From contig NC_020126.1 in assembly GCF_000331735.1 (NCBI RefSeq), forward strand, positions 2,480,001-2,544,000: DNA of 64,000 bases. The letters are read 5' to 3'. The notes beneath the pieces were generated by a model, which did no database searches, had not been told where the DNA came from, and saw only the letters and a program-made list of their open reading frames with translations. Shown in pieces: positions 1 through 7,450 of the stretch. Source of the DNA: Myxococcus stipitatus DSM 14675 (GTDB lineage: Bacteria; Myxococcota; Myxococcia; Myxococcales; Myxococcaceae). The translations under genes were made by a program, and so were the position numbers. The number at the start of each line of letters is the position of its first letter. Position 1 is the stretch's first letter.

Positions 1-1
1 C

Positions 2-757
2 ATGTCGCATGCCGTCGTCCCCACGCTGGTCGGCGAAGCCTTCTCTCCGTGGACACAGAAGGCTCGCTGGGCCTTGGAGTATTGCGGCGTCGCGTTCACC
101 TATCGCGAGTACGTCCCGACGTTGAGCGAGCCGTGGCTGCGCTGGCGCATGAGGCAACGGGCGGGCTCGGTGTCGGTGCCCGTGCTGCTCGCGGGGGAGG
201 AGGTCGTGCGGGGCTCCTGGGACATCGCTCGCTTCGCCGCGCGGCGGGCCGGTGACGGTCGGCTCGGTGACTTCGACACGATGCTCCCCTGGAACACCCT
301 CAGCGAGGCGGCGCTCGCCGAGGCACGGACCCGCGTGGTGCTCCGCACCTTGGCGGACCCCGAAGCGCTCGATGAAGCCATCGCCGCGATTCTCCCTCGC
401 GTGCTCTGTCGCCCCCTGCGGTTCATCGCCCGCGATGCCGCGTGCCGGCTCGACCGCAAGTACCGCGACCTCGTCGTGCCCGGCTCACTGAGACACGCGC
501 TGGAGCGAACCCGCGCGGGGCTGCGCGACGCGGGAGGTGAGCACCTGTTCGGCCACTTCACCTATGCCGACATCACCATGGTCGTGGTGCTGGAGGCGCT
601 GGCCCCGGCCGCGCGCATCCATCCGCCGCTGGGCCCCGCGGCGCGCCGCTGCTGGAGTGACGCGGCCCTGGCGGAGGAGTTCTCCGACCTGCTGCACTGG
701 CGCGCACGCCTGATGTCAGCCCATTCAGTTCCCCTCGAGCCACGCGCCATGTCATAG
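2..757 (+). CDS. Glutathione S-transferase-fold protein
   Basis: The 251-residue product starts with a thioredoxin-like GST N-terminal domain: a first strand (TLVGEAFSPWTQKARWAL), a second strand ending near YREY, then a VPVL segment (about residues 58-61) that matches the cis-proline signature. An all-helical C-terminal domain follows from about residue 95 and includes a GHFTYADITM stretch that resembles the GST N-capping region. The SPWT motif replaces the usual Cys or Ser active-site loop, so the catalytic type is unclear. The ATG lies at the second base of the window and fits a complete GST start, but a longer protein beginning outside the window cannot be excluded. It lies 11 bases upstream of the P-loop gene and is probably co-transcribed with it. 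The substrate is unknown. Confidence 0.75.
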   Translation: MSHAVVPTLVGEAFSPWTQKARWALEYCGVAFTYREYVPTLSEPWLRWRMRQRAGSVSVPVLLAGEEVVRGSWDIARFAARRAGDGRLGDFDTMLPWNTLSEAALAEARTRVVLRTLADPEALDEAIAAILPRVLCRPLRFIARDAACRLDRKYRDLVVPGSLRHALERTRAGLRDAGGEHLFGHFTYADITMVVVLEALAPAARIHPPLGPAARRCWSDAALAEEFSDLLHWRARLMSAHSVPLEPRAMS

Positions 758-768
758 GAATCACTCCC

Positions 769-1314
769 ATGCGCATCGCGTTCTCCGGCACCCACCGCGT
801 GGGGAAGACCACCCTCGTCGAGGAACTCTCCGACCTCCTCCCCTCCTACACGACGGTGGAAGAGCCCTATCTCGAGCTGGAGGAAGAGGGCTACGAGTTC
901 GCGTCGCCTCCCTCGGTCGAGGACTTCGAGGCCCAGCTCGCCCGGTCCATCGACCACCTGAGCGACACCGACACCGGGCCCGAGGTGTTGTTCGACCGCT
1001 GCCCCGTGGACTTCATCGGCTACCTGCAAGCCCATGAGGACGCCGAGTCCTTTGACCTGGATTCATGGCTGCCCCGCGTGCGCACCGCCCTCCAGTCGTT
1101 GGATTTGATTGTGTGGGTAGGTATCGAGCAGCCGGACCGGATTGCGCTCTCCGCCTCCGAAGACGAGGACTTTCGCCTCGCGGTGGACGAGCAATTGAGG
1201 GCGCTCCTCCTCGACGACCCCCATGCCCTGGGCGTGGAGGTGCTCGTGGTCGAAGGCTCTCCGCGCGCTCGCGCGAAACAAGTCCTTCAACACGTCAGCT
1301 CACATAAGCCGTAA
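769..1314 (+). CDS. Small P-loop NTPase (AAA_28/NadR-like)
   Basis: The 181-residue protein opens with a Walker A motif (SGTHRVGKTTL, residues 5-15). A later FDRCPVDFIGY segment resembles the D-R-x-x-x-D/LID-type motif of deoxynucleoside and NadR-like kinases, and LIVWVGIE looks like the strand before the base-binding loop. Size and layout fit the stand-alone AAA_28 ATPase/kinase family, whose members are mostly uncharacterised. The start is supported by an AGGAA ribosome site at 756-760, just before the ATG, and by tight spacing to the upstream GST-like gene. The partner and substrate are not evident; a small-molecule kinase role is possible but inferred only from the fold. Confidence 0.7.
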   Translation: MRIAFSGTHRVGKTTLVEELSDLLPSYTTVEEPYLELEEEGYEFASPPSVEDFEAQLARSIDHLSDTDTGPEVLFDRCPVDFIGYLQAHEDAESFDLDSWLPRVRTALQSLDLIVWVGIEQPDRIALSASEDEDFRLAVDEQLRALLLDDPHALGVEVLVVEGSPRARAKQVLQHVSSHKP

Positions 1315-1340
1315 ATGTAGAACAAGCAGAAAGCCAGTTT

Positions 1341-1390
1341 CTCCTGGAGTTGCAACTGGGCTACGAAAGGAGCCGCGGTACCTCCAGGAG
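1341..1390 (+). promoter_or_regulatory. Inverted repeat that would mask the ribosome-binding site
   Basis: CTCCTGGAG (1341-1349) and CTCCAGGAG (1382-1390) are perfect 9-base complements separated by 32 bases. The second arm covers most of the strong ribosome site AGGAGGAG (1386-1393) of the RCC1-repeat gene. If the leader RNA folds this way, translation start would be hidden. The pairing is directly visible; the regulatory role is inference. Confidence 0.4.
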
Positions 1391-1396
1391 GAGTCC

Positions 1397-3637
1397 ATGA
1401 GCGCAAGGAAGCAAGGCGTGTCCTCTGTCGTCAGGGCTGTCTGGCGGGTGTGTGTGATGGTCGCGGGAGTGAGCTGTGGGGGCGAGGAGGCGGTGGTTCC
1501 ACCGGAGGAGCCCACGACACAGTCCGCGAGACTGGCGCCGCAGGACACCCTCTCGTTGCAGTCTCACACCCTGTGGCTGAAGCCAGACGGCACCGTGTGG
1601 TCCTGGGGCACCAACTACGGCGGTGAGCTGGGAGACGGGACACACAACCATCGGTCGACGCCCGCGCAGGTCCCCAACCTCACCAGTGTGACGGCGGTGG
1701 AGGCGGGGCGCGGCAACTACTCGATGGCGCGGAGGGCGGACGGCTCGCTGTGGGTCTGGGGATACAACACCTACGGCCAGCTGGGAGATGGGACGACGAC
1801 CAGCCGTTGGTCGCCCATACCGGTGCCGGGCTTCTCGGGGGTGTCGTCCGTTTCGGGCGGCTACATGCACTCGATGGCGCTGAAGTCGGACGGCACCGTC
1901 TGGGCTTGGGGCCGGAACGCCGACGGCCAGCTCGGAGATGGGTCGACCACGCAGCGGCTGTCTCCCGTGCGCGCGCTGGGGCTCTCGCTGGTGACCTCGG
2001 TGTCGGCTGGCTATGACTTCTCGGCGGCGCTCAAGGCGGACGGCACCGTCTGGACCTGGGGCGACAACACGGACGGAGAGCTGGGGAACGGGACGCTGAC
2101 GGACCGGCTGACGCCCGCGCAGGTGCCAGGGCTCACGGGCGTGGTGTTCCTGATGGCGGGACACTCCCATGTGATGGCGGTGAAGTCGGATGGAACCGTC
2201 TGGGTCTGGGGCCGCAATGATTGGGGCGTGCTTGGACTGGGGGAGGGTGCGCCCATCCGGCAGCTGACGCCCACCCAGGTTCCCGGCATCAGCCAGGTCG
2301 CGTTCGTGGACTCGGGTGAGCACTACACGGTGGCGCTGAAGACGGACGGCACCCTCTGGGGCTGGGGCTACAACAACTACGGTCAGCTGGGCGAAGGCAC
2401 GGGTGGCGTCAAGTACCTGCCCACGCAACTGCCGGGCCTCACCCAGGTGGCCACGCTGGGCGTGGGCCGCTACCACGCGATGGCCATCAAGCAGGACGGC
2501 ACCGCGTGGGCCTGGGGCCTCCATGATGCGTATCAATACGCGAACGTCACCCGGCCGGACTCCGCTGTCGCCGTCGCCACCCAGTTCACGGGCGCGCTGC
2601 GGCCGGTGGGCGGCTTGTATGAGACGTTGGTGTTGAAGGCGGATGGCACCGTCTGGGGCGCCGGGCGCAACGGCAGCGGACAGCTGGGGGATGGGTCGGG
2701 GACCCAGCGCGTGGTGCCCGCCCAGGCCGTGGGGCTCACGGGTGCCGTCTCCGTCGCGTCGGGGGCGAACCATGCGCTCGCGGCGAAGTCGGATGGGACG
2801 GTCTGGGCCTGGGGTGGCAACGGGTCCGGGCAGCTTGGAGATGGGAGCACCACCGCGAGCCTCATCCCCATTCAAGTCCCTGGGCTGACGGGGGTGGCGG
2901 CCGTGGCGGCGGGGGATGGCTTCTCGCTGGCGCTGAAGTCGGACGGCACGCTCTGGGCCTGGGGTCGCAACAGCTCGGGCTCACTGGGGGATGGAACGAC
3001 GACGGGCCGGACGACGCCCGCGCTGGTGCCCAACTTCACCGGCGTGAAGGCCGTGGCGACGGCGCCCGGCGCGGACCACGTGCTCGCCCTGAAGACGAAC
3101 GGCACGCTCTGGGCCTGGGGCGGCAACTCCTATGGCCAGTTGGGGGATGGGTCCGTCCTCCGGAAGCTCTCGCCCGTCTTCGTGAACCTCACCGGCGTGC
3201 TCTCCATCGCGACGGGCTCCGACCACTCGCTGGTGGTGAGGACGGGCGGCGCGGTGTGGACGTGGGGCCGCAACGACGCGGCCCAACTGGGAGACGGCAC
3301 GGGGACCACGCGGACCCTGCCGGTCCAGGTGCAGGGCGTCACGGGCGCGACGGCCCTGGCGGCGGGAGACCGTCACTCGCTGATGTTGAGGTCCGACGGC
3401 ACGCTCTGGGCCTGGGGCAGCAACTCCGAGGGCGAGCTGGGCGATGGGACGATGACGGGCCGTCCGCTGCCGGTCCGGGTGCGTGCTCCCGCGGGCGTGG
3501 TGGCCCTGTCCGCGGGCGCGCGTCACTCACTGGCGATGACGCCGGACGGCACCGTCTGGGCCTGGGGACTCAACCTCTTCGGCCAGCACGGCAACAACAA
3601 GTGGGGCTTCAAGACGACGCCCGTCCAGCAGTGGTGA
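1397..3637 (+). CDS. RCC1-repeat lipoprotein (14 blades)
   Basis: This 746-residue protein has a basic N-terminus, a short hydrophobic run and a Cys at residue 27 (AGVSCGGEE), a probable though non-canonical lipobox. The rest is a regular array of RCC1 (alpha-tubulin suppressor) repeats, each carrying D-G-T-x-W-x-W-G and G-x-L-G-D-G-T. I count 14 of the W-x-W-G-type motifs, which would fill two seven-bladed propellers. Repeat 8 has the variant GTVWGAG and repeat 7 lacks the usual G-x-L-G-D-G segment. The ATG at 1397 is chosen because AGGAGGAG sits 4-11 bases upstream and the lipoprotein signal follows; an in-frame start further upstream lacks both. Such proteins are common in myxobacteria and are presumed to act in surface binding, but the ligand is unknown. 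Confidence 0.85.
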   Translation: MSARKQGVSSVVRAVWRVCVMVAGVSCGGEEAVVPPEEPTTQSARLAPQDTLSLQSHTLWLKPDGTVWSWGTNYGGELGDGTHNHRSTPAQVPNLTSVTAVEAGRGNYSMARRADGSLWVWGYNTYGQLGDGTTTSRWSPIPVPGFSGVSSVSGGYMHSMALKSDGTVWAWGRNADGQLGDGSTTQRLSPVRALGLSLVTSVSAGYDFSAALKADGTVWTWGDNTDGELGNGTLTDRLTPAQVPGLTGVVFLMAGHSHVMAVKSDGTVWVWGRNDWGVLGLGEGAPIRQLTPTQVPGISQVAFVDSGEHYTVALKTDGTLWGWGYNNYGQLGEGTGGVKYLPTQLPGLTQVATLGVGRYHAMAIKQDGTAWAWGLHDAYQYANVTRPDSAVAVATQFTGALRPVGGLYETLVLKADGTVWGAGRNGSGQLGDGSGTQRVVPAQAVGLTGAVSVASGANHALAAKSDGTVWAWGGNGSGQLGDGSTTASLIPIQVPGLTGVAAVAAGDGFSLALKSDGTLWAWGRNSSGSLGDGTTTGRTTPALVPNFTGVKAVATAPGADHVLALKTNGTLWAWGGNSYGQLGDGSVLRKLSPVFVNLTGVLSIATGSDHSLVVRTGGAVWTWGRNDAAQLGDGTGTTRTLPVQVQGVTGATALAAGDRHSLMLRSDGTLWAWGSNSEGELGDGTMTGRPLPVRVRAPAGVVALSAGARHSLAMTPDGTVWAWGLNLFGQHGNNKWGFKTTPVQQW
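1578..3619 (+). repeat. Coding tandem RCC1 repeats
   Basis: About 14 imperfect tandem units of roughly 145-160 bases lie inside the RCC1 gene. The most conserved DNA is around each GGCACCGTCTGGG(C/T)CTGGGG and the following CAGCTGGGAGATGGG. The array could expand or contract by slippage or recombination, but the units have diverged enough that they are not recent copies. Confidence 0.7.
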
Positions 3638-3650
3638 AACATCGCCTGGA

Positions 3651-3683
3651 GGAGGCCCTCACCCAGCGCGGGTCCCGGCCTCC
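3651..3683 (+). terminator. Hairpin after the RCC1 gene
   Basis: GGAGGCC (3651-3657) pairs with GGCCTCC (3677-3683), and an inner ACCC/GGGT pair adds stability. It starts 14 bases after the RCC1 stop. No U-tract follows, so intrinsic termination is plausible but unproven. Confidence 0.45.
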
Positions 3684-3763
3684 TTCACCCAGCACATGAA
3701 GTGAATCCCGGCCGCGTGCTCACGGGTTAGTCGGGGCTTGGGTCTCACAACACCCGGCCTCTA

Positions 3764-3832
3764 TTGACACATGAAATAGGCCGGGCTACTCCGTCGCGCA
3801 CAAGCCTGATTTTGAGAGTCAATTTCAAAATC
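3764..3832 (+). promoter_or_regulatory. Promoter with Fur-box-like palindrome
   Basis: A consensus -35 box TTGACA is at 3764-3769, followed 17 bases later by a weak -10 (TACTCC, 3787-3792). Just downstream, GATTTTGA (3808-3815) and TCAAAATC (3825-3832) form a perfect 8-base inverted repeat. The centre TGAGAGTCAATTTCA (3813-3827) matches the 7-1-7 Fur consensus TGATAATCATTATCA at 11 of 15 positions. This position, about 75 bases before an iron-uptake operon, fits Fur repression when iron is sufficient. The palindrome is seen; Fur binding is inferred. Confidence 0.6.
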
Positions 3833-3905
3833 GGATCAGAATCCGGGCCGGGTTGAGTCGCTGTCCGACAGCGAGGTGAACCCGGCGCCGTTCCTGGAGA
3901 GTGCG

Positions 3906-5147
3906 ATGGGCCGCAATGTACTGAGTGTCGGAATGAGGCGTGCCGCGTGGGGACTCCTGGCGGGCGCCGCCCTGGTCCTGTCGGCGTGCGGGGACGACAA
4001 GACCCCGGACGGTGACAAGGGCCCTGGGGTGGGGGAGGAAGGCCCTCTGTTCCTGGTGCACTCGGCCGTCGAGACGAACGGCAGCCGGACGAACTACTTC
4101 TCCCTGGTGGAGTCGCTGGACCAGGCGAAGACGCTGGACTACTCGAAGTCGCTGGAGCTGCCGGGTCGTCCGCGCCTGTATTCGGCGAAGGGCGTGGGCT
4201 TCTTCGCCATCGGCTCGGGTGAGGCCCCCACCATCACCCGCTACGAGGTGCGCGACGGTGCGTTCGTCGCGGGCACCAGCATGTCGTTCCAGCAGCTGGG
4301 GGTGAAGCGGCTGGGCGCGCAGGCCGTGCACTTCGTCAGCCCCACGAAGGCCTACTACAAGGACGACGCGCAGGCGCAGATCATCGTCTGGAACCCCGCG
4401 GAGATGCGCGTGGTGAAGACCATCGAGCTGCCGAAGGAGTTCATCAAGCAGGGCTACTCCACGGGGCTGAGCCAGTGGGCCACCCGTGAGGGTGAGGCGT
4501 TCTTCGCGGTGGGGTGGTCCACCACGGTGTTCGACGCGGTGTTGCCCGGGGCCATCCTGGTGCGCATCGACACCGCGACGGATGAGGTCACCTGGCAGGA
4601 GGACTCGCGGTGCCGCGACCTCGGGAAGACGGCGCGCATCGGCGACACGCTCTACTTCTTCAGCGGCGTCATCAACGGCCTGGGCTACGCGGTCAAGGGC
4701 ACGGAGAGCGCGGGGCAGCAGGACTGCATCCTCCGCATCTCCCAGGGACAGAAGCGCTTCGACGCGGACTACGTCGGCTCGGCGGCTCCGGCCCTGGGTG
4801 AGAAGAAGGTGGGGACCGTCATCGCCGTGACGGACGACGGCATGGCGTGGCTCCAGGTCGCCGACACGACGATTACGCCGACGGCGCCGGGCACCACCTA
4901 TCGCGAGTGGTACTACAAGGGCTGGAGCTGGTGGCGGGTGCCGCTCGCGACGCTCCGCGACCCCGTCCGCGTGCCGGGCGAGCCTGGGGCGTACAGCGCC
5001 TTCACCATCACGTCGGGCTCGAACTTCTTCATCAGCCAGAGCGGGTCGGACTACGCGCTCTCCACGCTGGTGGAGCTGAGCACCGACACGCCCAAGCCGG
5101 GCATCTCCTTCCCGGGCTTCGTCCTGGACGTGGCGCGCATCCGCTGA
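3906..5147 (+). CDS. Lipoprotein of a siderophore-uptake operon (MxcI/DUF4374-like)
   Basis: The 413-residue product has a clear lipoprotein signal, a hydrophobic stretch ending LVLSAC with the lipid-accepting Cys at residue 28, followed by GDD. The body alternates short beta segments and resembles the beta-propeller lipoproteins found next to TonB receptors (DUF4374, MxcI of myxochelin loci). ATG 3906 is preferred because GGAGAG precedes it; a GTG at 3876 would add 10 residues. The signal directs it to the envelope, where a ferric-siderophore binding or handover role is likely. It leads an operon with two small membrane proteins, a PepSY protein and a TonB receptor, behind a Fur-like box. 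The family link is from memory of similar loci and is moderately secure. Confidence 0.65.
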   Translation: MGRNVLSVGMRRAAWGLLAGAALVLSACGDDKTPDGDKGPGVGEEGPLFLVHSAVETNGSRTNYFSLVESLDQAKTLDYSKSLELPGRPRLYSAKGVGFFAIGSGEAPTITRYEVRDGAFVAGTSMSFQQLGVKRLGAQAVHFVSPTKAYYKDDAQAQIIVWNPAEMRVVKTIELPKEFIKQGYSTGLSQWATREGEAFFAVGWSTTVFDAVLPGAILVRIDTATDEVTWQEDSRCRDLGKTARIGDTLYFFSGVINGLGYAVKGTESAGQQDCILRISQGQKRFDADYVGSAAPALGEKKVGTVIAVTDDGMAWLQVADTTITPTAPGTTYREWYYKGWSWWRVPLATLRDPVRVPGEPGAYSAFTITSGSNFFISQSGSDYALSTLVELSTDTPKPGISFPGFVLDVARIR

Positions 5148-5233
5148 GCGCCGGGTCGGCGCGGGTGGAGTGAAGCCGCTCCCCCGCGCCTGGGCTTCCG
5201 TCACACCGCCACGCAGGGCACGAGGTTCTTTCG

Positions 5234-5560
5234 ATGGATGTGCTGGCCCCCACGCTGCTCTGGCTCGGAGTGGTGTTGCTCTATGGCGCCTGGTGGTGGC
5301 ACGTCGGGCACCGAGGGTCCGCTCCGCGCGCGCTCAGGTCTCTGGTGGGCGGAGGGGTGTTGCTGCTCGTCGCCGGCTCCGGCGCCGCCCTGGGCGGGGC
5401 GATGAGTCCGGGCGCGGCGCTGTGCTCGACGCTGGCCCATGTCATGGTGGCCTGCACGCTGGTGGCCGTGCTCGCCCCGCTGGCACGCAAGCCCGTCTGG
5501 GTCATGGGGCTGGTGGCGCCCGTGGGCTTGTTGATGGGTGTGCTGGAGCGCGTGTCATGA
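5234..5560 (+). CDS. Small inner-membrane protein of the iron-uptake operon
   Basis: The 108-residue protein has three hydrophobic helices (about residues 5-22, 35-55 and 62-83) and a probable fourth at 88-103. Its size and place before a PepSY-TM gene resemble the small DUF3325/DUF3649-type proteins that travel with PepSY proteins in siderophore loci, such as the Pseudomonas FpvG-FpvK type. By analogy it may help the PepSY protein reduce or release iron at the inner membrane. Its stop overlaps the next start in ATGA, so the two are translationally coupled. No catalytic motif is visible. Confidence 0.55.
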   Translation: MDVLAPTLLWLGVVLLYGAWWWHVGHRGSAPRALRSLVGGGVLLLVAGSGAALGGAMSPGAALCSTLAHVMVACTLVAVLAPLARKPVWVMGLVAPVGLLMGVLERVS

Positions 5561-5835
5561 GCGGCACCGCGCGCCGCCGCCTGGGGTGGAGCTGGCTGCT
5601 GGCCGCCACGGTGGGCGCGCCGGTGGCGGCGCTCCTGGTCTCCTTCGCCTTGCCCGCCGTCATCCCCGCGTCGCAGGGCACCCGCTATCTGGTGGCCTCC
5701 CTCGTCGTGGTCCCGCTCATCGCCGCCGCGCCCTGCGGCGTCCTCCTGGCGCGCTCGGCGGCTCGCGCGTGGGTGGGCGTCCTGTCGGCCAGCGCGGCGG
5801 CGACGCTCGTCCTTCTCTGGAGTGTCTTCACATGA
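5557..5835 (+). CDS. Small membrane protein, DUF3649-like
   Basis: This is a 92-residue, nearly all-hydrophobic protein with a basic start (MSGTARRRLGW) and three predicted membrane helices. Size and context match the DUF3649-type partner of PepSY-TM proteins. Both ends overlap neighbours by ATGA (5557-5560 and 5832-5835), giving a tightly coupled trio. The APCGVLLARS loop may be cytoplasmic because of its Arg. It is probably an accessory subunit of the inner-membrane iron-release system; the family call is by context. Confidence 0.55.
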   Translation: MSGTARRRLGWSWLLAATVGAPVAALLVSFALPAVIPASQGTRYLVASLVVVPLIAAAPCGVLLARSAARAWVGVLSASAAATLVLLWSVFT

Positions 5836-7385
5836 GGCTCAAGTCCGGGACCTACCGCGTGCTGTGGGAGGCCCATGCCTGGGCGGGCGCGACGGCGTCG
5901 GTGCTGCTCGTCGGCATGTTCCTGCTCGGCGTCGCCTCCTTGTTCCGCCATGAGCTGGAGCCGTGGCAGGAGCCTCGGCTGCGCACGCCCCTGGTCGTGG
6001 ACGAGGCGCGGACGATGGCCACGCTTCAGCGGTGGATGGACACGCGCGTGGAGCGCGGCTCCGCGCCCGCCCTGCTGAACGTGGTCCTCCCCGCACCCTA
6101 TGCGCCGTGGCTGGGGCTGGGGTGGAAGGAGAAGGACGGCTCCGAGGTGGCGGTGAAGGTGAACCCGCTGACGGGAGAAGAGGTTCCGGAGCGCAGTGAC
6201 CTGGGCGAGTTCCTGTTCCACCTGCACTTCCTCTATCCACTCCCGGGCGGGATGTTCATCGCGGGGCTGGTGGCCACGGTGTTGTTGCTGGTGGTGGGGA
6301 CGGGGCTGGTCCTCCAGGTCGGCCGCTTCCGCCGGGAGCTCGTGCGGTTCCGCCCCCGCGAGGCCCTGCGCACCGCGTGGGGGGACCTGCACAAGGTGCT
6401 GGGCAGCGTGGGCCTGCCCTTCCAGGCGGTGATGGCGTGGACAGCGGCCATCATCTGTCTGAACGCCACCGTGATGCGGCCGGTGATGATCCACACGGCC
6501 TTCGATGGAGACGTCGAAGCGGGTCTTGCGTCCACGGGCTACCCGGGGCCCCTCAAGCGCGCGGGAGTCGCCGCGCCCGCGCCCGATGTGGCCAAGGCAC
6601 TCGAGCAGGCGCGTGTCTCGCTCCCCGGCGTCCGTCACTACCGGTTCGCCATCCGCAACCTGGGAGATGCCCAGGGCTTCGTCGACGTCCGGGGCTACGC
6701 GCGGCAGGGCCTCCACGAGTTCACCTCCGTCCGCGTCTCGCGCACGGGCGAGGTGCTGAACGTGCGGCCCGCGGGCGGGCCCGGTCCCTCCGCCTGGTTG
6801 CTGGAGGGCGCGTACGTGCTGCACTCGGGCCTCTACGCCGGAATGGGGCTGCGGCTCGTGTACGCGCTGCTCGGCATCCTCAGCGCCCTCTGCGTCCTGA
6901 CGGGCAACCTCATCTGGCTGGAGCGTCGCGCGCGGGGCATGCGGCCGGTGGACGTGGGGCTCGCGCGGCTCACGGCGGGTGGGTTCGGCGGGGCCGCGCT
7001 CGCGCTCGCGGCGGTGTTCCTGGCGAACCAGCTCCTGCCCGACTCGCTGGCGAACCGCCCCGCGTGGGAGCACGCGACCTTCTACGGGGTGTGGTGCCTC
7101 TGTGTGCTGGGCGCGCCGCTGTATCCGCGCGCCACGGAGTGGGCGTATGGCCTCATGGCCCTGTCGGGGGCCATCCTCGTCCTGCTCCCGGGGCTGGATG
7201 CCTGGCGCAATGCGCGCCCCCTCCTGGCCCCGGCGGGCTCGCCCTATGTCTTCTTCGCGGACCTGGCGTTCCTCTTCCTCGGCGCGCTGTTCCTGGTGTC
7301 GGCCTGGGTCGTTCGCCGCATGGCTCCCAGCGAGCCGGTGGTCGCGGCGGCGCCCCTGAACGTGCCGGCCACCGAGCAGCCGTGA
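5832..7385 (+). CDS. PepSY-TM membrane protein (siderophore iron reduction)
   Basis: The 517-residue protein has the PepSY-TM layout. A first membrane helix follows a short basic start (HAWAGATASVLLVGMFLLG). A periplasmic PepSY region comes next, then a helix after HLHFLYPLPGG and another starting at the DLHKVLG motif. A second PepSY region precedes a helix around VLHSGLYAGMG, and at least three more helices fill the C-terminus. Conserved His residues (HLHFL, DLHK, VLHSG) are typical of family members thought to bind haem and reduce ferric siderophores, as proposed for FpvG. The ATG overlaps the preceding stop. Together with the TonB receptor it would complete uptake from the outer membrane to iron release. 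Confidence 0.8.
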   Translation: MRLKSGTYRVLWEAHAWAGATASVLLVGMFLLGVASLFRHELEPWQEPRLRTPLVVDEARTMATLQRWMDTRVERGSAPALLNVVLPAPYAPWLGLGWKEKDGSEVAVKVNPLTGEEVPERSDLGEFLFHLHFLYPLPGGMFIAGLVATVLLLVVGTGLVLQVGRFRRELVRFRPREALRTAWGDLHKVLGSVGLPFQAVMAWTAAIICLNATVMRPVMIHTAFDGDVEAGLASTGYPGPLKRAGVAAPAPDVAKALEQARVSLPGVRHYRFAIRNLGDAQGFVDVRGYARQGLHEFTSVRVSRTGEVLNVRPAGGPGPSAWLLEGAYVLHSGLYAGMGLRLVYALLGILSALCVLTGNLIWLERRARGMRPVDVGLARLTAGGFGGAALALAAVFLANQLLPDSLANRPAWEHATFYGVWCLCVLGAPLYPRATEWAYGLMALSGAILVLLPGLDAWRNARPLLAPAGSPYVFFADLAFLFLGALFLVSAWVVRRMAPSEPVVAAAPLNVPATEQP

Positions 7386-7450
7386 CAGCACCGATGCCCG
7401 AGGCGAGAAGCGCCTGGGGCCCTCACCCTTCGTTCATCAAGTCCTGGACC

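Noticed and set aside
6377-7450. Extended start for the TonB receptor
   Set aside because: It covers the PepSY gene in another frame and lacks a signal peptide; the start at 7451 gives one.
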